From: Kitasatospora phosalacinea
GTDB lineage: Bacteria > Actinomycetota > Actinomycetes > Streptomycetales > Streptomycetaceae
Direction of reading: 5' to 3'
Length of the DNA stretch: 64,000 bases
Assembly: GCF_000716545.1 (NCBI RefSeq)
Contig: NZ_JNWZ01000003.1
Span: 62,001-126,000 of the forward strand
The translations under genes and the position numbers were made by a program. Positions 1 to 7,622 of the stretch are shown here, piece by piece. The first letter of the stretch is position 1. Each line of letters opens with the position of its first letter. A model generated the notes under the pieces. The model had not been told where the DNA came from. It worked only from the letters and a program-made list of their open reading frames with translations, and did not search any database.

Positions 1-987
1 CACGCCCAACTCCTGGAATTCCCTCAGCCGTTCGACGACCTGCTCGGTGGAGCCGACCACGGCGGTGCCGGGGCCGGGGCGGAACAGGCTCATCCCGGGC
101 CACAGGTTGGGGTGGGCCTCCAGCTCGCGGGCCCGGGCCGGGACGCGGCCGCCGTGCTGGCGGAACTGGCGCTGCCAGCCGATGCCGTCCTCGCCGGTCC
201 GGCCGCCGAGCTGGCGGGCGTAGGTGGCCTCGCTGGTGACGTCGAGCAGGCGGTCGGCGGCGGCCCAGGCCTGTTCCTCGGTGTCGCGGACGATCAGGTG
301 CAGGCGCAGGCCGAGCCGCAGGGTGCGGCCGTGGGCGGCGGCGCGTTCGCGGACGCGCTCCAGCTTCTCCTTGAGCAGGTGCGGGGGTTCGCCCCAGGTG
401 AGGTAGACGTCGACGTGTTCGGCGGCGACCTCGATCCCGGCCGGGGAGGAGCCGCCGAACCAGAGCGGGATGTGTCCTTCGCGCAGCGGCGGCAGGTCGC
501 GCAGCGAGGCACCGGCGTTCTTCAGCTGGTAGAACTCGCCCTCGTGGTCGAAGACTTCGCCGCTGGTGAGGCGCTTGACCAGGCTCCAGTACTCGGCGGA
601 CAGCCGGTAGCGGTCGTCGTGCTCGACGTGCAGGCCGTACTCGCGCAGCTGGTTGGTGGAGCCGTTGACCACGTTGAAGCGGAGCCGGCCGGGGCCGTGC
701 AGGTGCTCGAAGGAGAGCGCCATCTTGGCCAGCAGGGTGGGCGAGACCAGGCCGGGGTGGACGGCCAGCAGGGGCTGGAAGCCGGGGCCGGTGGCGGCGG
801 CCAGGGCGGAGCCGAGCGTCCACACGTCGTACTGGTCGGTGGCGAGCAGCGCGCCGGTGTAGCCGAGCCGTTCGACGGTGGCGGCGAGGTGCTGGAGGTA
901 GCCGAGGTCGACCGGGCGGCGGCCTTCGGGCTCCCACGGGTAGTGGCCCTCGCGGGGGATCAGGTACCAGAGGACTTCGGTGGCCAT
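1..987 (-). CDS. SsuD-like FMNH2-dependent sulfonate monooxygenase, C-terminus cut by window edge
   Basis: The frame is open from the ATG at 987 to the window edge (329 codons), so roughly the last 50 residues are missing. It reads as a luciferase-like TIM-barrel monooxygenase of the SsuD family: N-terminal LWYLIPREGH, a WTLGSALAA stretch, LLAVHPGLVSPTLLAK, FGGSSPAG and the family signature LTWGEPP. SsuD enzymes cleave alkanesulfonates to aldehyde and sulfite using reduced FMN supplied by a separate reductase; no reductase is visible here. The start lies 5 nt after the stop of the gene at 993-1916, so it is the last visible gene of the sulfur operon running leftward from 5722. The usual NLVTGG element reads NVVNGS, so substrate range may differ from classical SsuD. 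Confidence 0.9.
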   Translation of the reverse strand, partial: MATEVLWYLIPREGHYPWEPEGRRPVDLGYLQHLAATVERLGYTGALLATDQYDVWTLGSALAAATGPGFQPLLAVHPGLVSPTLLAKMALSFEHLHGPGRLRFNVVNGSTNQLREYGLHVEHDDRYRLSAEYWSLVKRLTSGEVFDHEGEFYQLKNAGASLRDLPPLREGHIPLWFGGSSPAGIEVAAEHVDVYLTWGEPPHLLKEKLERVRERAAAHGRTLRLGLRLHLIVRDTEEQAWAAADRLLDVTSEATYARQLGGRTGEDGIGWQRQFRQHGGRVPARARELEAHPNLWPGMSLFRPGPGTAVVGSTEQVVERLREFQELGV

Positions 988-992
988 GGTGC

Positions 993-1916
993 TCAGACCT
1001 TCTGGGTGGCGGCGGGCCGCGCGGCGCGGGCGACGGCGTCGGCGACGGGCCGTTCCAGCTCGGGCAGGTGGATGTCGGCGACGGTGACGGCGCGGTCGAT
1101 GAAACCGACCTGGTGGAAGATGTCGGCGGCTTCCTGCTGCTCGGCGACGAACTCGGCGGTGGCGGGCTCCAGTCGCCAGGGCAGGGCGGCGAGCGCGGTG
1201 TGCCAGTCGGCGGCCTCGCCGCCCTGGTCCTCGGCGGCGATGGCGGCGGCCTCGGCGGGGTTGGCGGCGGCCCAGTGGTCGGCGCGCTGCAGGGCGGTGA
1301 CGATGGCGGCGACCACCTCGGGCCGCTGGACGGCGAGTTCGCGGCGGGTGAAGAACACCGAGCGGTCGGTGATGACGTCGCCGGTGCGGACCAGTTCGCG
1401 GAAGTGGCCGGTGCGGCGGGCGGCGGCGAGCTCGGCGCCCTGGGCGATCCAGCCGGCGATCCGGCCCTCGCGCAGCCGCTCGGCCTCGTCGCCGGCCGGG
1501 CGCTCGGCGGTGATGTCGTCGCGGTAGGAGAGCCCGTGCTGGTGCAGGGCCTTGGCGAGCAGGTGGGTCTGCCAGGAGCCGATGCCGAGCACCACGGTGG
1601 CGCCCTTGAGGTCGGCGATCGAGTGCACCGGCCCGTCGGCGGCGACCAGCAGCGCGCCGTGGTCGGGGCGGGGCGCGGAGACGGCGGTGTAGACGATGTC
1701 GTGTCCGGCGGCCTGGGCGGTGATCGGCGGGGTGGATCCGGTGCCGCCGAAGTCGATGGTGCCGTCGGCCAGGTAGGGGCCGGTCTTGGTGCCGTCGGTG
1801 TAGTGGTGGAACTCGGCGCTCTCGCCGAGCGGGGCCAACTCCTGCTGGAGGTAGTCGAGTCGGGCCAGGTGGTAGAGGGACGGGTTGGAGCGGTGCACAC
1901 CGACGGTGATGGTCAT
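993..1916 (-). CDS. SsuA/TauA-fold substrate-binding-like protein without signal peptide
   Basis: 307 residues with the type-2 periplasmic binding fold of the SsuA/TauA/NMT1 family: an early SLYHLARLDYLQQE segment, IDFGGTGSTPPITAQAAG, SIADLKGATVVLGIGS and a C-terminal QQEAADIFHQVGFI helix. Unlike the lipoprotein at 3648-4685 it has neither signal peptide nor lipobox; the protein begins MTITVGVHRSNPS, so it should stay in the cytoplasm. It has no cysteine, so it does not share the DszB nucleophile. It sits between the ABC ATPase gene and the monooxygenase gene, suggesting a role in handling or sensing the imported sulfonate, or a catalytic role like the desulfinase. Function beyond the fold is inferred. 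Confidence 0.75.
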   Translation of the reverse strand: MTITVGVHRSNPSLYHLARLDYLQQELAPLGESAEFHHYTDGTKTGPYLADGTIDFGGTGSTPPITAQAAGHDIVYTAVSAPRPDHGALLVAADGPVHSIADLKGATVVLGIGSWQTHLLAKALHQHGLSYRDDITAERPAGDEAERLREGRIAGWIAQGAELAAARRTGHFRELVRTGDVITDRSVFFTRRELAVQRPEVVAAIVTALQRADHWAAANPAEAAAIAAEDQGGEAADWHTALAALPWRLEPATAEFVAEQQEAADIFHQVGFIDRAVTVADIHLPELERPVADAVARAARPAATQKV

Positions 1917-1942
1917 GGCGGTCTCTTTCCTTGGTCGGGCGG

Positions 1943-2806
1943 TCAGTTGGCGTGCTGTGACGCAGCGTGCTGCGGCGCGGAGTGCCGTGCTGCGGAGTGC
2001 CGTGGTGCGGAGTCCTGGTGCACGCCGAGGTCGGCGAGCAGGCGGCGGCGCAGTGCCGCGAAGTCCGGGTCGGCCGCCTCCCGGGGGCGTTCGACGGTGA
2101 CGGTCTCGTCACGGACGAGGACGCCGTCGCGCAGCACGGCCACCCGGTCGGCGAGCCGGATCGCCTCGTCCACGTCGTGGGTGACCAGCAGGACGGCGGG
2201 CCGGTGCTTGCGGCACAGTTCGCCGACCAGGTCCTGCATGCGCAGCCGGGTGAGGGCGTCCAGGGCGGCGAACGGCTCGTCCAGCAGCAGGAGTTCGGGC
2301 TCGCGGACGAGGGCCCGGGCGAGGGCGGCGCGCTGGGCCTCGCCGCCGGAGAGGGTGCCGGGCCATGCGTCGGCGTGGTCGGCGAGGCCGACTTCGGCCA
2401 GCGCCCGGCGGCCGGTCTCCCGGGTGGCCGCGCCGCGCGGCAGGCCGACGGTGACGTTGCCGAGGACGCGCTTGGACGGGATCAGCCGGGGCTCCTGGAA
2501 GACCACGGTGCGCGAGGGCGGGACGAGCACGGTGCCCTGGTCGGCGCGGTCGAGCGCGCCGAGGATCCGCAGCAGGGTGGTCTTGCCGGTGCCGGAGGCG
2601 CCGAGCAGGGCGAGGAACTCGCCGCGGGCGATGTCCAGGTCGATGCCGTCCAGGACGGCCCGGGTGCCGAACACCCGGCGCAGGCCCCGGAGATGGACGG
2701 CGGGGGCGCTCGCCGTGGGCGCGCTCGTCGTGGGGGCGCTCGTCGTGGGCGTGCTCGCCGTGGGCGTGCTCGTCGTGGGCGTGCTCGTCGTGGGCGTGCT
2801 GCTCAT
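1943..2806 (-). CDS. sulfonate-type ABC transporter ATPase (SsuB/TauB family)
   Basis: 287 residues. Walker A GASGTGKTT near residues 69-77, Q-loop VVFQEPRLIP near 104, signature LSGGE at 152-156, Walker B LLLLDEP at 172-178 and switch His at about 210 are all intact. The closest family by pattern is the nitrate/sulfonate/taurine importer ATPases. The start ATG overlaps the permease stop by 4 nt (ATGA), implying translational coupling. Both ends are low-complexity: about 35 N-terminal residues are repeats of Thr/Ser/Pro/Ala and the last 25 are His/Ser/Ala/Gln-rich, both coded by short tandem DNA repeats. Neither tail belongs to the conserved domain. Confidence 0.92.
   Translation of the reverse strand: MSSTPTTSTPTTSTPTASTPTTSAPTTSAPTASAPAVHLRGLRRVFGTRAVLDGIDLDIARGEFLALLGASGTGKTTLLRILGALDRADQGTVLVPPSRTVVFQEPRLIPSKRVLGNVTVGLPRGAATRETGRRALAEVGLADHADAWPGTLSGGEAQRAALARALVREPELLLLDEPFAALDALTRLRMQDLVGELCRKHRPAVLLVTHDVDEAIRLADRVAVLRDGVLVRDETVTVERPREAADPDFAALRRRLLADLGVHQDSAPRHSAARHSAPQHAASQHAN
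2700..2806. repeat. short tandem repeats encoding the Thr/Pro-rich N-terminus of the ABC ATPase
   Basis: The plus strand repeats GTGGGCGTGCTCGTC-like 15-nt units with small changes about seven times. In the coding strand this gives TPTTS-type pentapeptides. A second, shorter repeat lies in the 3' end of the same gene near 1960-2020 (units like GCGGAGTGCCGTGCT). Both keep the reading frame. Confidence 0.75.
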
Positions 2807-3651
2807 CGTCCGGCCCCCGCCCTGCCGCCGGCGGGCCGCCAGGGCATCAGGACGCGCTCCAGGACGCGCACCGCGCCGTCGGCGGCCAGGCCGAGCAGGC
2901 CGTAGATCAGGATGCAGACGGCGAGCACGTCGGTGCGGGAGAAGTTCTGCGCCTGGGCCATCAGGTAGCCGATCCCCTCGGTGGAGTTGATCTCCTCGGC
3001 GGCGATCAGCGCGATCACGCTGAGCGTCATCGACAGCCGCAGCCCGGACAGCAGGGCGGGCAGCGCGCCGGGCAGCACGACCTCGCGGACGACGGCCCAG
3101 CGGGAGAGGCCGAAGCTGCGCATCGCCTCGACGAGCTTGCGGTCGGTGTTGCGGACGCCGCCGGAGGCGGACACGTACATCGGGAAGGAGGTGGCGACGC
3201 CGATCAGCGCGATCTTCGCCGTCTCGGTGATGCCGAACCAGACCATGAACAGCGGCACCAGCGCCAGGAACGGTACGGTGCGCAGGACTTGGATCGCGGA
3301 GTCGAGCAGTTCCTCGCCGAGCCGGAAGAAGCCGGTGACCACGCCGAGCACCAGCCCGGTGCCGGCGCCGAACAGCAGGCCGAGGCCGGCCCGGGTCAGC
3401 GAGGTGGACAGCGCGTCGGCGAGCTGTCCGTTGCCCCACAACTCCTTGACGGCTTGCAGGACTTGACCGGGCGAGGCGAGCACGTCGGGGGTGAGTGCGC
3501 CGGTGGCGGAGGAGATCTGCCAGGCGGCGATCAGGGCGATCGGGCCCAGGGTGCGCAGGGCGAGCGAGAGGCCGCGCGGCCGGGTGGCGGTGCTGCGGGC
3601 CCGGGGGGCGACCAGCCCGGCGGCCCGGGCCGCCTCGGTGGCGGTGGTCAC
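2803..3651 (-). CDS. sulfonate-type ABC transporter permease (SsuC/TauC family)
   Basis: 282 residues, hydrophobic, with the BPD inner-membrane permease pattern: an N-terminal membrane helix at RTLGPIALIAAWQISS, a LVLGVVTGFF helix, the VPFLALVPLFMVWFGITE segment typical of SsuC/TauC, and the EAMRSFG coupling-loop region followed by VVLPGALPALLSGLRLSM. The GTG start overlaps the upstream binding-protein stop by 4 nt (GTGA), and its own stop overlaps the ATPase start. It should form a homodimeric channel for the sulfur compound caught by the lipoprotein. Confidence 0.92.
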   Translation of the reverse strand: MTTATEAARAAGLVAPRARSTATRPRGLSLALRTLGPIALIAAWQISSATGALTPDVLASPGQVLQAVKELWGNGQLADALSTSLTRAGLGLLFGAGTGLVLGVVTGFFRLGEELLDSAIQVLRTVPFLALVPLFMVWFGITETAKIALIGVATSFPMYVSASGGVRNTDRKLVEAMRSFGLSRWAVVREVVLPGALPALLSGLRLSMTLSVIALIAAEEINSTEGIGYLMAQAQNFSRTDVLAVCILIYGLLGLAADGAVRVLERVLMPWRPAGGRAGAGR

Positions 3652-4685
3652 TGGGTGCCCCCGGGAAGGGAGTTGACGTCGATCAGGTAGGGCTTGACGT
3701 CGACCAGGGTCTTGGTGACGCCCTGGTCGGCGTAGAACTTGGCGACCACGGCGAACCGGGCGGTGTCGGCGTCGGTGATCGGCGAGTCGACGGCGCGCTG
3801 CTTGCCGAAGTCCACGGCGATCTCCTTCTCGGCGGGGGTGACGGCGGTCGGGCCGGCGTCGGTGAACACGTTGAGGTAGGCGGCCGGGTCGGCCTTCTCC
3901 TTGGCGCCGTTCTCGTGCAGGTAGGCGTAGAACGCCTTGACCACCTCGGGGTGCTTCTCGGCGAAGGTCGAACGCACCGCCCACACCGCGTAGTTGTCGC
4001 TGCCTACGGCCTTGCCGTTGGCCAGGAAGTGCGCGTTCGAGTTGGCGATCGCGGGGATCGAGAAGGTGCCCCAGGTCGCCCAGGCGTCGACCTGGCCGGA
4101 GTTGAAGACGCCGGAGGTCTGGTCGGCCCGCAGGTAGACCCGTTCGACCTGGCCGACCGGGATGCCGTTCTTCTCCAGCGCCTTGAGCAGCAGGTACTCG
4201 GAGGTGCCGCCCTGCGAGACGGCGACCTTCTTGCCGACCAGGTCCTTGATCTCCTTGATCGGGGAGCCGTTCTTCACCAGGATGCCCTCGCCGGCCTCGT
4301 CCGGTTCGGTCTGCGCGAACAGTTTGAAGCCGGGCTTCTGGGCGAGCGCGGCGACGGCCGAGGTGATCGAGCCCTGGGCGACGTCCAGCTGGTCGGCGTT
4401 GAGGGCCTGCGCGGCGGGGGCGAACGGGCCGGCGCTGCCCGTCCACACCACCTTGGCGTGCACGGCGGCCAGCGCCTTGTCCAGCGAGCCGTCCTTCTTG
4501 CCCTTGGCGAGGAAGCCGGAGTTTCCGGGGTCGGGCACTCTCAGCACCACCTCGGCGCCGCCCTTGCCGTCGGCGGAGGCCGAGGCGTCCTTCGCGGACG
4601 AGCCGCAGGCGGTCAGGGCGAGCGCGGCGACGGCGGTCAGGGCGGTGGCGGCGAGCAGGGTGCGGCGGCGGGCGGGGGTGCGCAT
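3648..4685 (-). CDS. sulfonate/nitrate-family ABC substrate-binding lipoprotein
   Basis: 345 residues with an N-terminal Arg-rich signal followed by a hydrophobic core and the lipobox LTAC (lipid-carrying Cys at residue 27), so it is exported and membrane-anchored. The mature part has SsuA/TauA-family features: LDVAQGSITSAVAALAQ, IKDLVGKKVAVSQGGTSEYLLLKALEKNGI and a DAWATWGTF segment. A clean GGAGA Shine-Dalgarno stands before the ATG. It follows the desulfinase gene by 26 nt and is coupled to the permease. It is the likely external receptor of the importer; the ligand is inferred from the operon to be an organosulfur compound. Confidence 0.92.
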   Translation of the reverse strand: MRTPARRRTLLAATALTAVAALALTACGSSAKDASASADGKGGAEVVLRVPDPGNSGFLAKGKKDGSLDKALAAVHAKVVWTGSAGPFAPAAQALNADQLDVAQGSITSAVAALAQKPGFKLFAQTEPDEAGEGILVKNGSPIKEIKDLVGKKVAVSQGGTSEYLLLKALEKNGIPVGQVERVYLRADQTSGVFNSGQVDAWATWGTFSIPAIANSNAHFLANGKAVGSDNYAVWAVRSTFAEKHPEVVKAFYAYLHENGAKEKADPAAYLNVFTDAGPTAVTPAEKEIAVDFGKQRAVDSPITDADTARFAVVAKFYADQGVTKTLVDVKPYLIDVNSLPGGTQ

Positions 4686-4711
4686 GCGGTTCTCCAACGG
4701 GGCGGGCGGGG

Positions 4712-5722
4712 TCAGGAACGGGCGGCGAGCAGGGCGCGGGCGGCGGCCAGCGGGGCGGGGTCGGCCCAGGCGTGGACGTCGACCCGGTCGGCGAGGAAGC
4801 CGTGGGCGTGCAGGAACTCCTCCTGCCGGGCGAGGAGTTCGAGGCGGTCGGCGGACAGGTCCGGGTGCAGGGTGCGGTGGCTGCCCGCCGCGTAGGCGCC
4901 CGCGACGCCCTCCGGTCCGGCGCCGGTCTCGGCGCCGAGGATCCGGGCGACGTCCGCGGGCCGTTCGGCCGCCCAGTCGGCGGCGCGCAGCAGCACCGCC
5001 AGGAAGCGGGCGACCAACTCGGGGTGTTCGTCCAGCAGTTGCTGGTGGACGGTGATCGGGCGCGGGGTGCCGTTGTTGACCCGGTGCCGGCGGTCGGGCA
5101 GTGCGTCCAGCTCGACGGCGGGAACGGCCCCGTGGCGCCGGGCGGCCTCCACGGCGAGCGCGCCCTTCACGTACACGGCGTCCACCCGGCCGTCGGCCAG
5201 CGCGGTCAGCTCGGCCTTCCACTGGCCGCCGCCGGGCGCGGCCTCGACGTCGACCAACTCGACGTCCGCCAGGGCGAGTCCGGCGGAGGCCAGGGCGCCG
5301 TGGTGGCCGGCCAGCGCCATCGCCCGCCAGAAGTCGATCGCGATCGGATGCCGGGGCACCGCGAGCCGCAGCCCGCGCAGCTGCTCGGCGGAGTCGATGC
5401 CGCTGCCCTCCCGGACGAGCACCGCCTGGCGCTCCTCGATCCAGGTCAGCCCGATCAGCCTGGTCCGCTCGCCGCGCGAACGCGCCCACAGCGCGGGGAC
5501 GTTGCCGCCCTCCCGGAACAGGCCGGTCAGCGCGTGCGTGTAGTGGTGGTCGGCGGCGACCTCCGGCGGGACGTCCTGGAGCGAGCGCACCGCGATGCCC
5601 TCGGCGGCGAACTCCCCGGCCAGCCAGCCCTGGTCGGCGGCGATTCCGGTCGCGGTCGGCACGGGGCAGCGGGTGAACCACAGGGCGTCGGGGTACGGGG
5701 GCGCGACGGGGGACGTGCTCAT
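4712..5722 (-). CDS. DszB-like aryl-sulfinate desulfinase homolog
   Basis: 336 residues, no signal peptide. From memory of Rhodococcus DszB (2'-hydroxybiphenyl-2-sulfinate desulfinase, 365 aa), the protein aligns along its length: FTRCPVPTATG against the DszB YSNCPVPNALL block, an RTRLIGLTWIEERQAVLVRE block, a DAVYVKGALAVEA block and the closing QEEFLHAHGFL...WADP block. The three DszB catalytic residues Cys27, His60 and Arg70 correspond to Cys19, His59 or His60, and Arg70 here. DszB releases sulfite from an aromatic sulfinate and shares the substrate-binding-protein fold. The ATG at 5722 is chosen because GGAG precedes it and similarity starts there. It is the first full gene after the leader peptide. 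A substrate-binding role without catalysis remains possible. Confidence 0.8.
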   Translation of the reverse strand: MSTSPVAPPYPDALWFTRCPVPTATGIAADQGWLAGEFAAEGIAVRSLQDVPPEVAADHHYTHALTGLFREGGNVPALWARSRGERTRLIGLTWIEERQAVLVREGSGIDSAEQLRGLRLAVPRHPIAIDFWRAMALAGHHGALASAGLALADVELVDVEAAPGGGQWKAELTALADGRVDAVYVKGALAVEAARRHGAVPAVELDALPDRRHRVNNGTPRPITVHQQLLDEHPELVARFLAVLLRAADWAAERPADVARILGAETGAGPEGVAGAYAAGSHRTLHPDLSADRLELLARQEEFLHAHGFLADRVDVHAWADPAPLAAARALLAARS

Positions 5723-5811
5723 GGCGGGGCTCCGGTGATCGGCAGGAGGCGCGCGGGCGTCGTGCCACATGGTGGCAAGGGCAGCGCGGGGAAAGGGGGT
5801 TCGCGTGGCGG

Positions 5812-5850
5812 TCAGCGACAACAGGAGGAGTGGCACCGGTGCGTCTTCAC
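5812..5850 (-). CDS. Cys-rich leader peptide (attenuator) of the organosulfur operon
   Basis: A 12-codon ORF, GTG start, reading VKTHRCHSSCCR and then stop, with a strong GGAGG sequence about 9-12 nt upstream. It lies 89 nt before the desulfinase start on the same strand. Small peptides ending in clustered Cys codons occur ahead of sulfur-assimilation operons in actinomycetes and are thought to let ribosomes stall when Cys-tRNA is scarce. A small palindrome at 5763-5777 (TGCCAC, 3-nt loop, GTGGCA) lies between leader and operon. The peptide itself is probably not a functional protein. Confidence 0.8.
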   Translation of the reverse strand: MKTHRCHSSCCR

Positions 5851-6072
5851 GGTGGACTCCCTCCTGCTCGAACCGGCTGATGAGCTGAGCGTTCCATCTG
5901 ACCGGGGACGGAATCAAGCCTTGCCAGATGATGGGATCACCTGTTCACGGCAGGTCGGACAGCCGCAACACTGCCGACACACTGCCGCAGCGATCACTCC
6001 CATATCCTGGAAACAGCAAGGAAGTTGGCCACCCATGAGTCGACCACCGACGAGCCGAACCGGAGAAGTGCG

Positions 6073-6843
6073 ATGCCCGGCCCCGGAACCCTCCCCGCCC
6101 CGCCGAGCGGCGCCCAGGCGGTCCACCGGGCGCTCGGCCTGCTGAACTGCTTCCACGACAACGGGCCCGACCTCAGCGCCTCCGAGCTCGCCCGCCGGAT
6201 GGGCCTGTCCGTCTCCACCGCGCACCGCCTGGCCCGCACCCTGGTCGCCACCGGCTTCCTCGACCAGGACGAGCGCACCGCCCGCTACCGACTCGGACCG
6301 GCCGTCGCCGAACTCGGCCAACTCACCTTCCACCAGCGCGGACTGCACCTGGCCGGCCCCGAACTCGACCGGCTCGCCGGGCGCACCGGCGCCACCGCCG
6401 ACCTGGCCATCCGCTCCGGCCCGCACGCCGTCATCCTGGTCGGCGGCTCCGTCCTGCCCTCCACCGGCCTGGGCCTGCGCCGCCCGCTGCACTCCACCGC
6501 CCTCGGCAAGGTGCTGCTGGCCTGGCCCTCCCCCACCGACCCGCCACTGGACGGGCCCCTGGCCGCCTACACCCCGCGCACCCTCACCGACCCCGCCGCC
6601 CTGGACGCCGAACTCGCCCTCACCCGGGACCGGGGCTACGCCCTCAACGACGGCGAGTCCACCCCCGGCATCCGCACCCTCGCCGTCCCCGTCCTCGACC
6701 GCACCCCCACCGCCCGCTTCGCCCTCGCCGTCCGCTCCACCCCCGCCCGCCTCACCGACGAGACGCTGCCGCGCGCCCTCGCCCACGCCCGCGCCTGCGC
6801 GGCGGCCCTCACCGTCCTGCTGCTGCCCCCGGACCAGCGCTAG
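6073..6843 (+). CDS. IclR-family transcriptional regulator
   Basis: 256 residues from the ATG at 6073, which has GGAGAA 6-11 nt upstream; an in-frame TTG at 6025 would add 16 residues without a convincing ribosome site. The N-terminal winged helix (AVHRALGLLNCF, LSASELARRMGLSVSTAHRLARTLVATGFL) is followed by an IclR effector domain with RPLHSTALGKVLLAW and GYALNDGESTPGIRTLAVPV. It is divergent from the sulfur operon, with the leader and both promoters in the 222 nt between, so it is the best candidate regulator of that operon. Repressor or activator sense and effector cannot be read from the sequence. Confidence 0.9.
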   Translation: MPGPGTLPAPPSGAQAVHRALGLLNCFHDNGPDLSASELARRMGLSVSTAHRLARTLVATGFLDQDERTARYRLGPAVAELGQLTFHQRGLHLAGPELDRLAGRTGATADLAIRSGPHAVILVGGSVLPSTGLGLRRPLHSTALGKVLLAWPSPTDPPLDGPLAAYTPRTLTDPAALDAELALTRDRGYALNDGESTPGIRTLAVPVLDRTPTARFALAVRSTPARLTDETLPRALAHARACAAALTVLLLPPDQR

Positions 6844-6928
6844 TGCCGTGACCGGGATGGTTCACCACGGTCGGGAGGCGGCTTCACGGGACGAGCGCGG
6901 TTCGCGAGGCAACTGGTATGAATGGTGC

Positions 6929-7306
6929 ATGCAGGAAGAGACCGCGCAGTCCGCGATCGACACGTTCATCTCGGCGTTCAACGCCTCGGACGACAGCGAT
7001 GTGACTGCGCTGCTCTCCCAGGCCCTGACCTCGGACGTGGTCCTCTGGGGACCGTTGGGCCGCACCGAGGGGATCGACGCGGTCGAGCGGTTCGTGCTGG
7101 ACATCCGGCGCCACCCCGCGGGGAACGGCACGATGGTGCGCTGTTCGGCGGTGGACATGCCGGACGAGTGGGCCCGGTACCAGTGGAACTTCACGACGCC
7201 GGATGGAGGCCCCCGCCTGTCGGGAACGGACGTCGTCCATCTGCGGCGGAACCTCATCGACCAGGTCATCGTCTTCGCGGGGCAGATCGAGCCGTCCGCC
7301 CCCTGA
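6929..7306 (+). CDS. SnoaL-like / NTF2-fold small protein
   Basis: 125 residues from the ATG at 6929. It begins QSAIDTFISAFNASD, carries DVVLWGPLGRTEGIDAVERFV and ends with a beta-rich segment, the pattern of the SnoaL-like/NTF2 cone fold used by cyclases, isomerases and ligand-binding proteins. A TGGTATGAAT element (extended -10 type) ends about 9 nt before the ATG and there is no clear Shine-Dalgarno, so the transcript may be leaderless. The gene stands alone and converges on the winged-helix regulator gene. No catalytic residues can be assigned. Confidence 0.7.
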   Translation: MQEETAQSAIDTFISAFNASDDSDVTALLSQALTSDVVLWGPLGRTEGIDAVERFVLDIRRHPAGNGTMVRCSAVDMPDEWARYQWNFTTPDGGPRLSGTDVVHLRRNLIDQVIVFAGQIEPSAP

Positions 7307-7493
7307 GCCCTCCTCCTGGACCGGCCCCCGTTCTGGGCTGCCCGGCCGGGTCTTGGTGCGCTGGAAGGGGCCCACCGATCCGGAACGGGACGCCGAACTC
7401 GACCGGGCGGCAGGTCCGTCCTCGCCGCGCAATCGAGCAGCCCGGCGAACGCGCGCGGTCAGAGCACCAGCGAGCAGCGCGGCGCACCGGCCG

Positions 7494-7616
7494 GGGCGCG
7501 GGGAACCGCGCGAACGGCCGCGCGCGCACGGCGAGGTCGCGACGGGGCTTCGACCCACTGCCCTCGCCGCGACCTCGCCGGTGTTCATCCGCCGCTGCGC
7601 GCGGTTCCCCGCGCCC
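7494..7616. repeat. nested inverted repeat between convergent genes, probable bidirectional terminator
   Basis: Outer arms of 19 nt, GGGCGCGGGGAACCGCGCG at 7494-7512 and its exact complement at 7598-7616, enclose inner arms of 13 nt (CGGCGAGGTCGCG at 7529-7541, complement at 7568-7580). It fills most of the 316-nt gap 7307-7622 between two convergent genes. The outer arm resembles the GGGGCGCGGGGAAC-type sequence found repeatedly between Streptomyces genes. Confidence 0.75.
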
Positions 7617-7622
7617 GTGGCG

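Noticed and set aside
2700..2806. CRISPR-like spaced repeats
   Set aside because: Units are contiguous 15-nt tandem repeats without unique spacers and code in frame for the ABC ATPase N-terminus.
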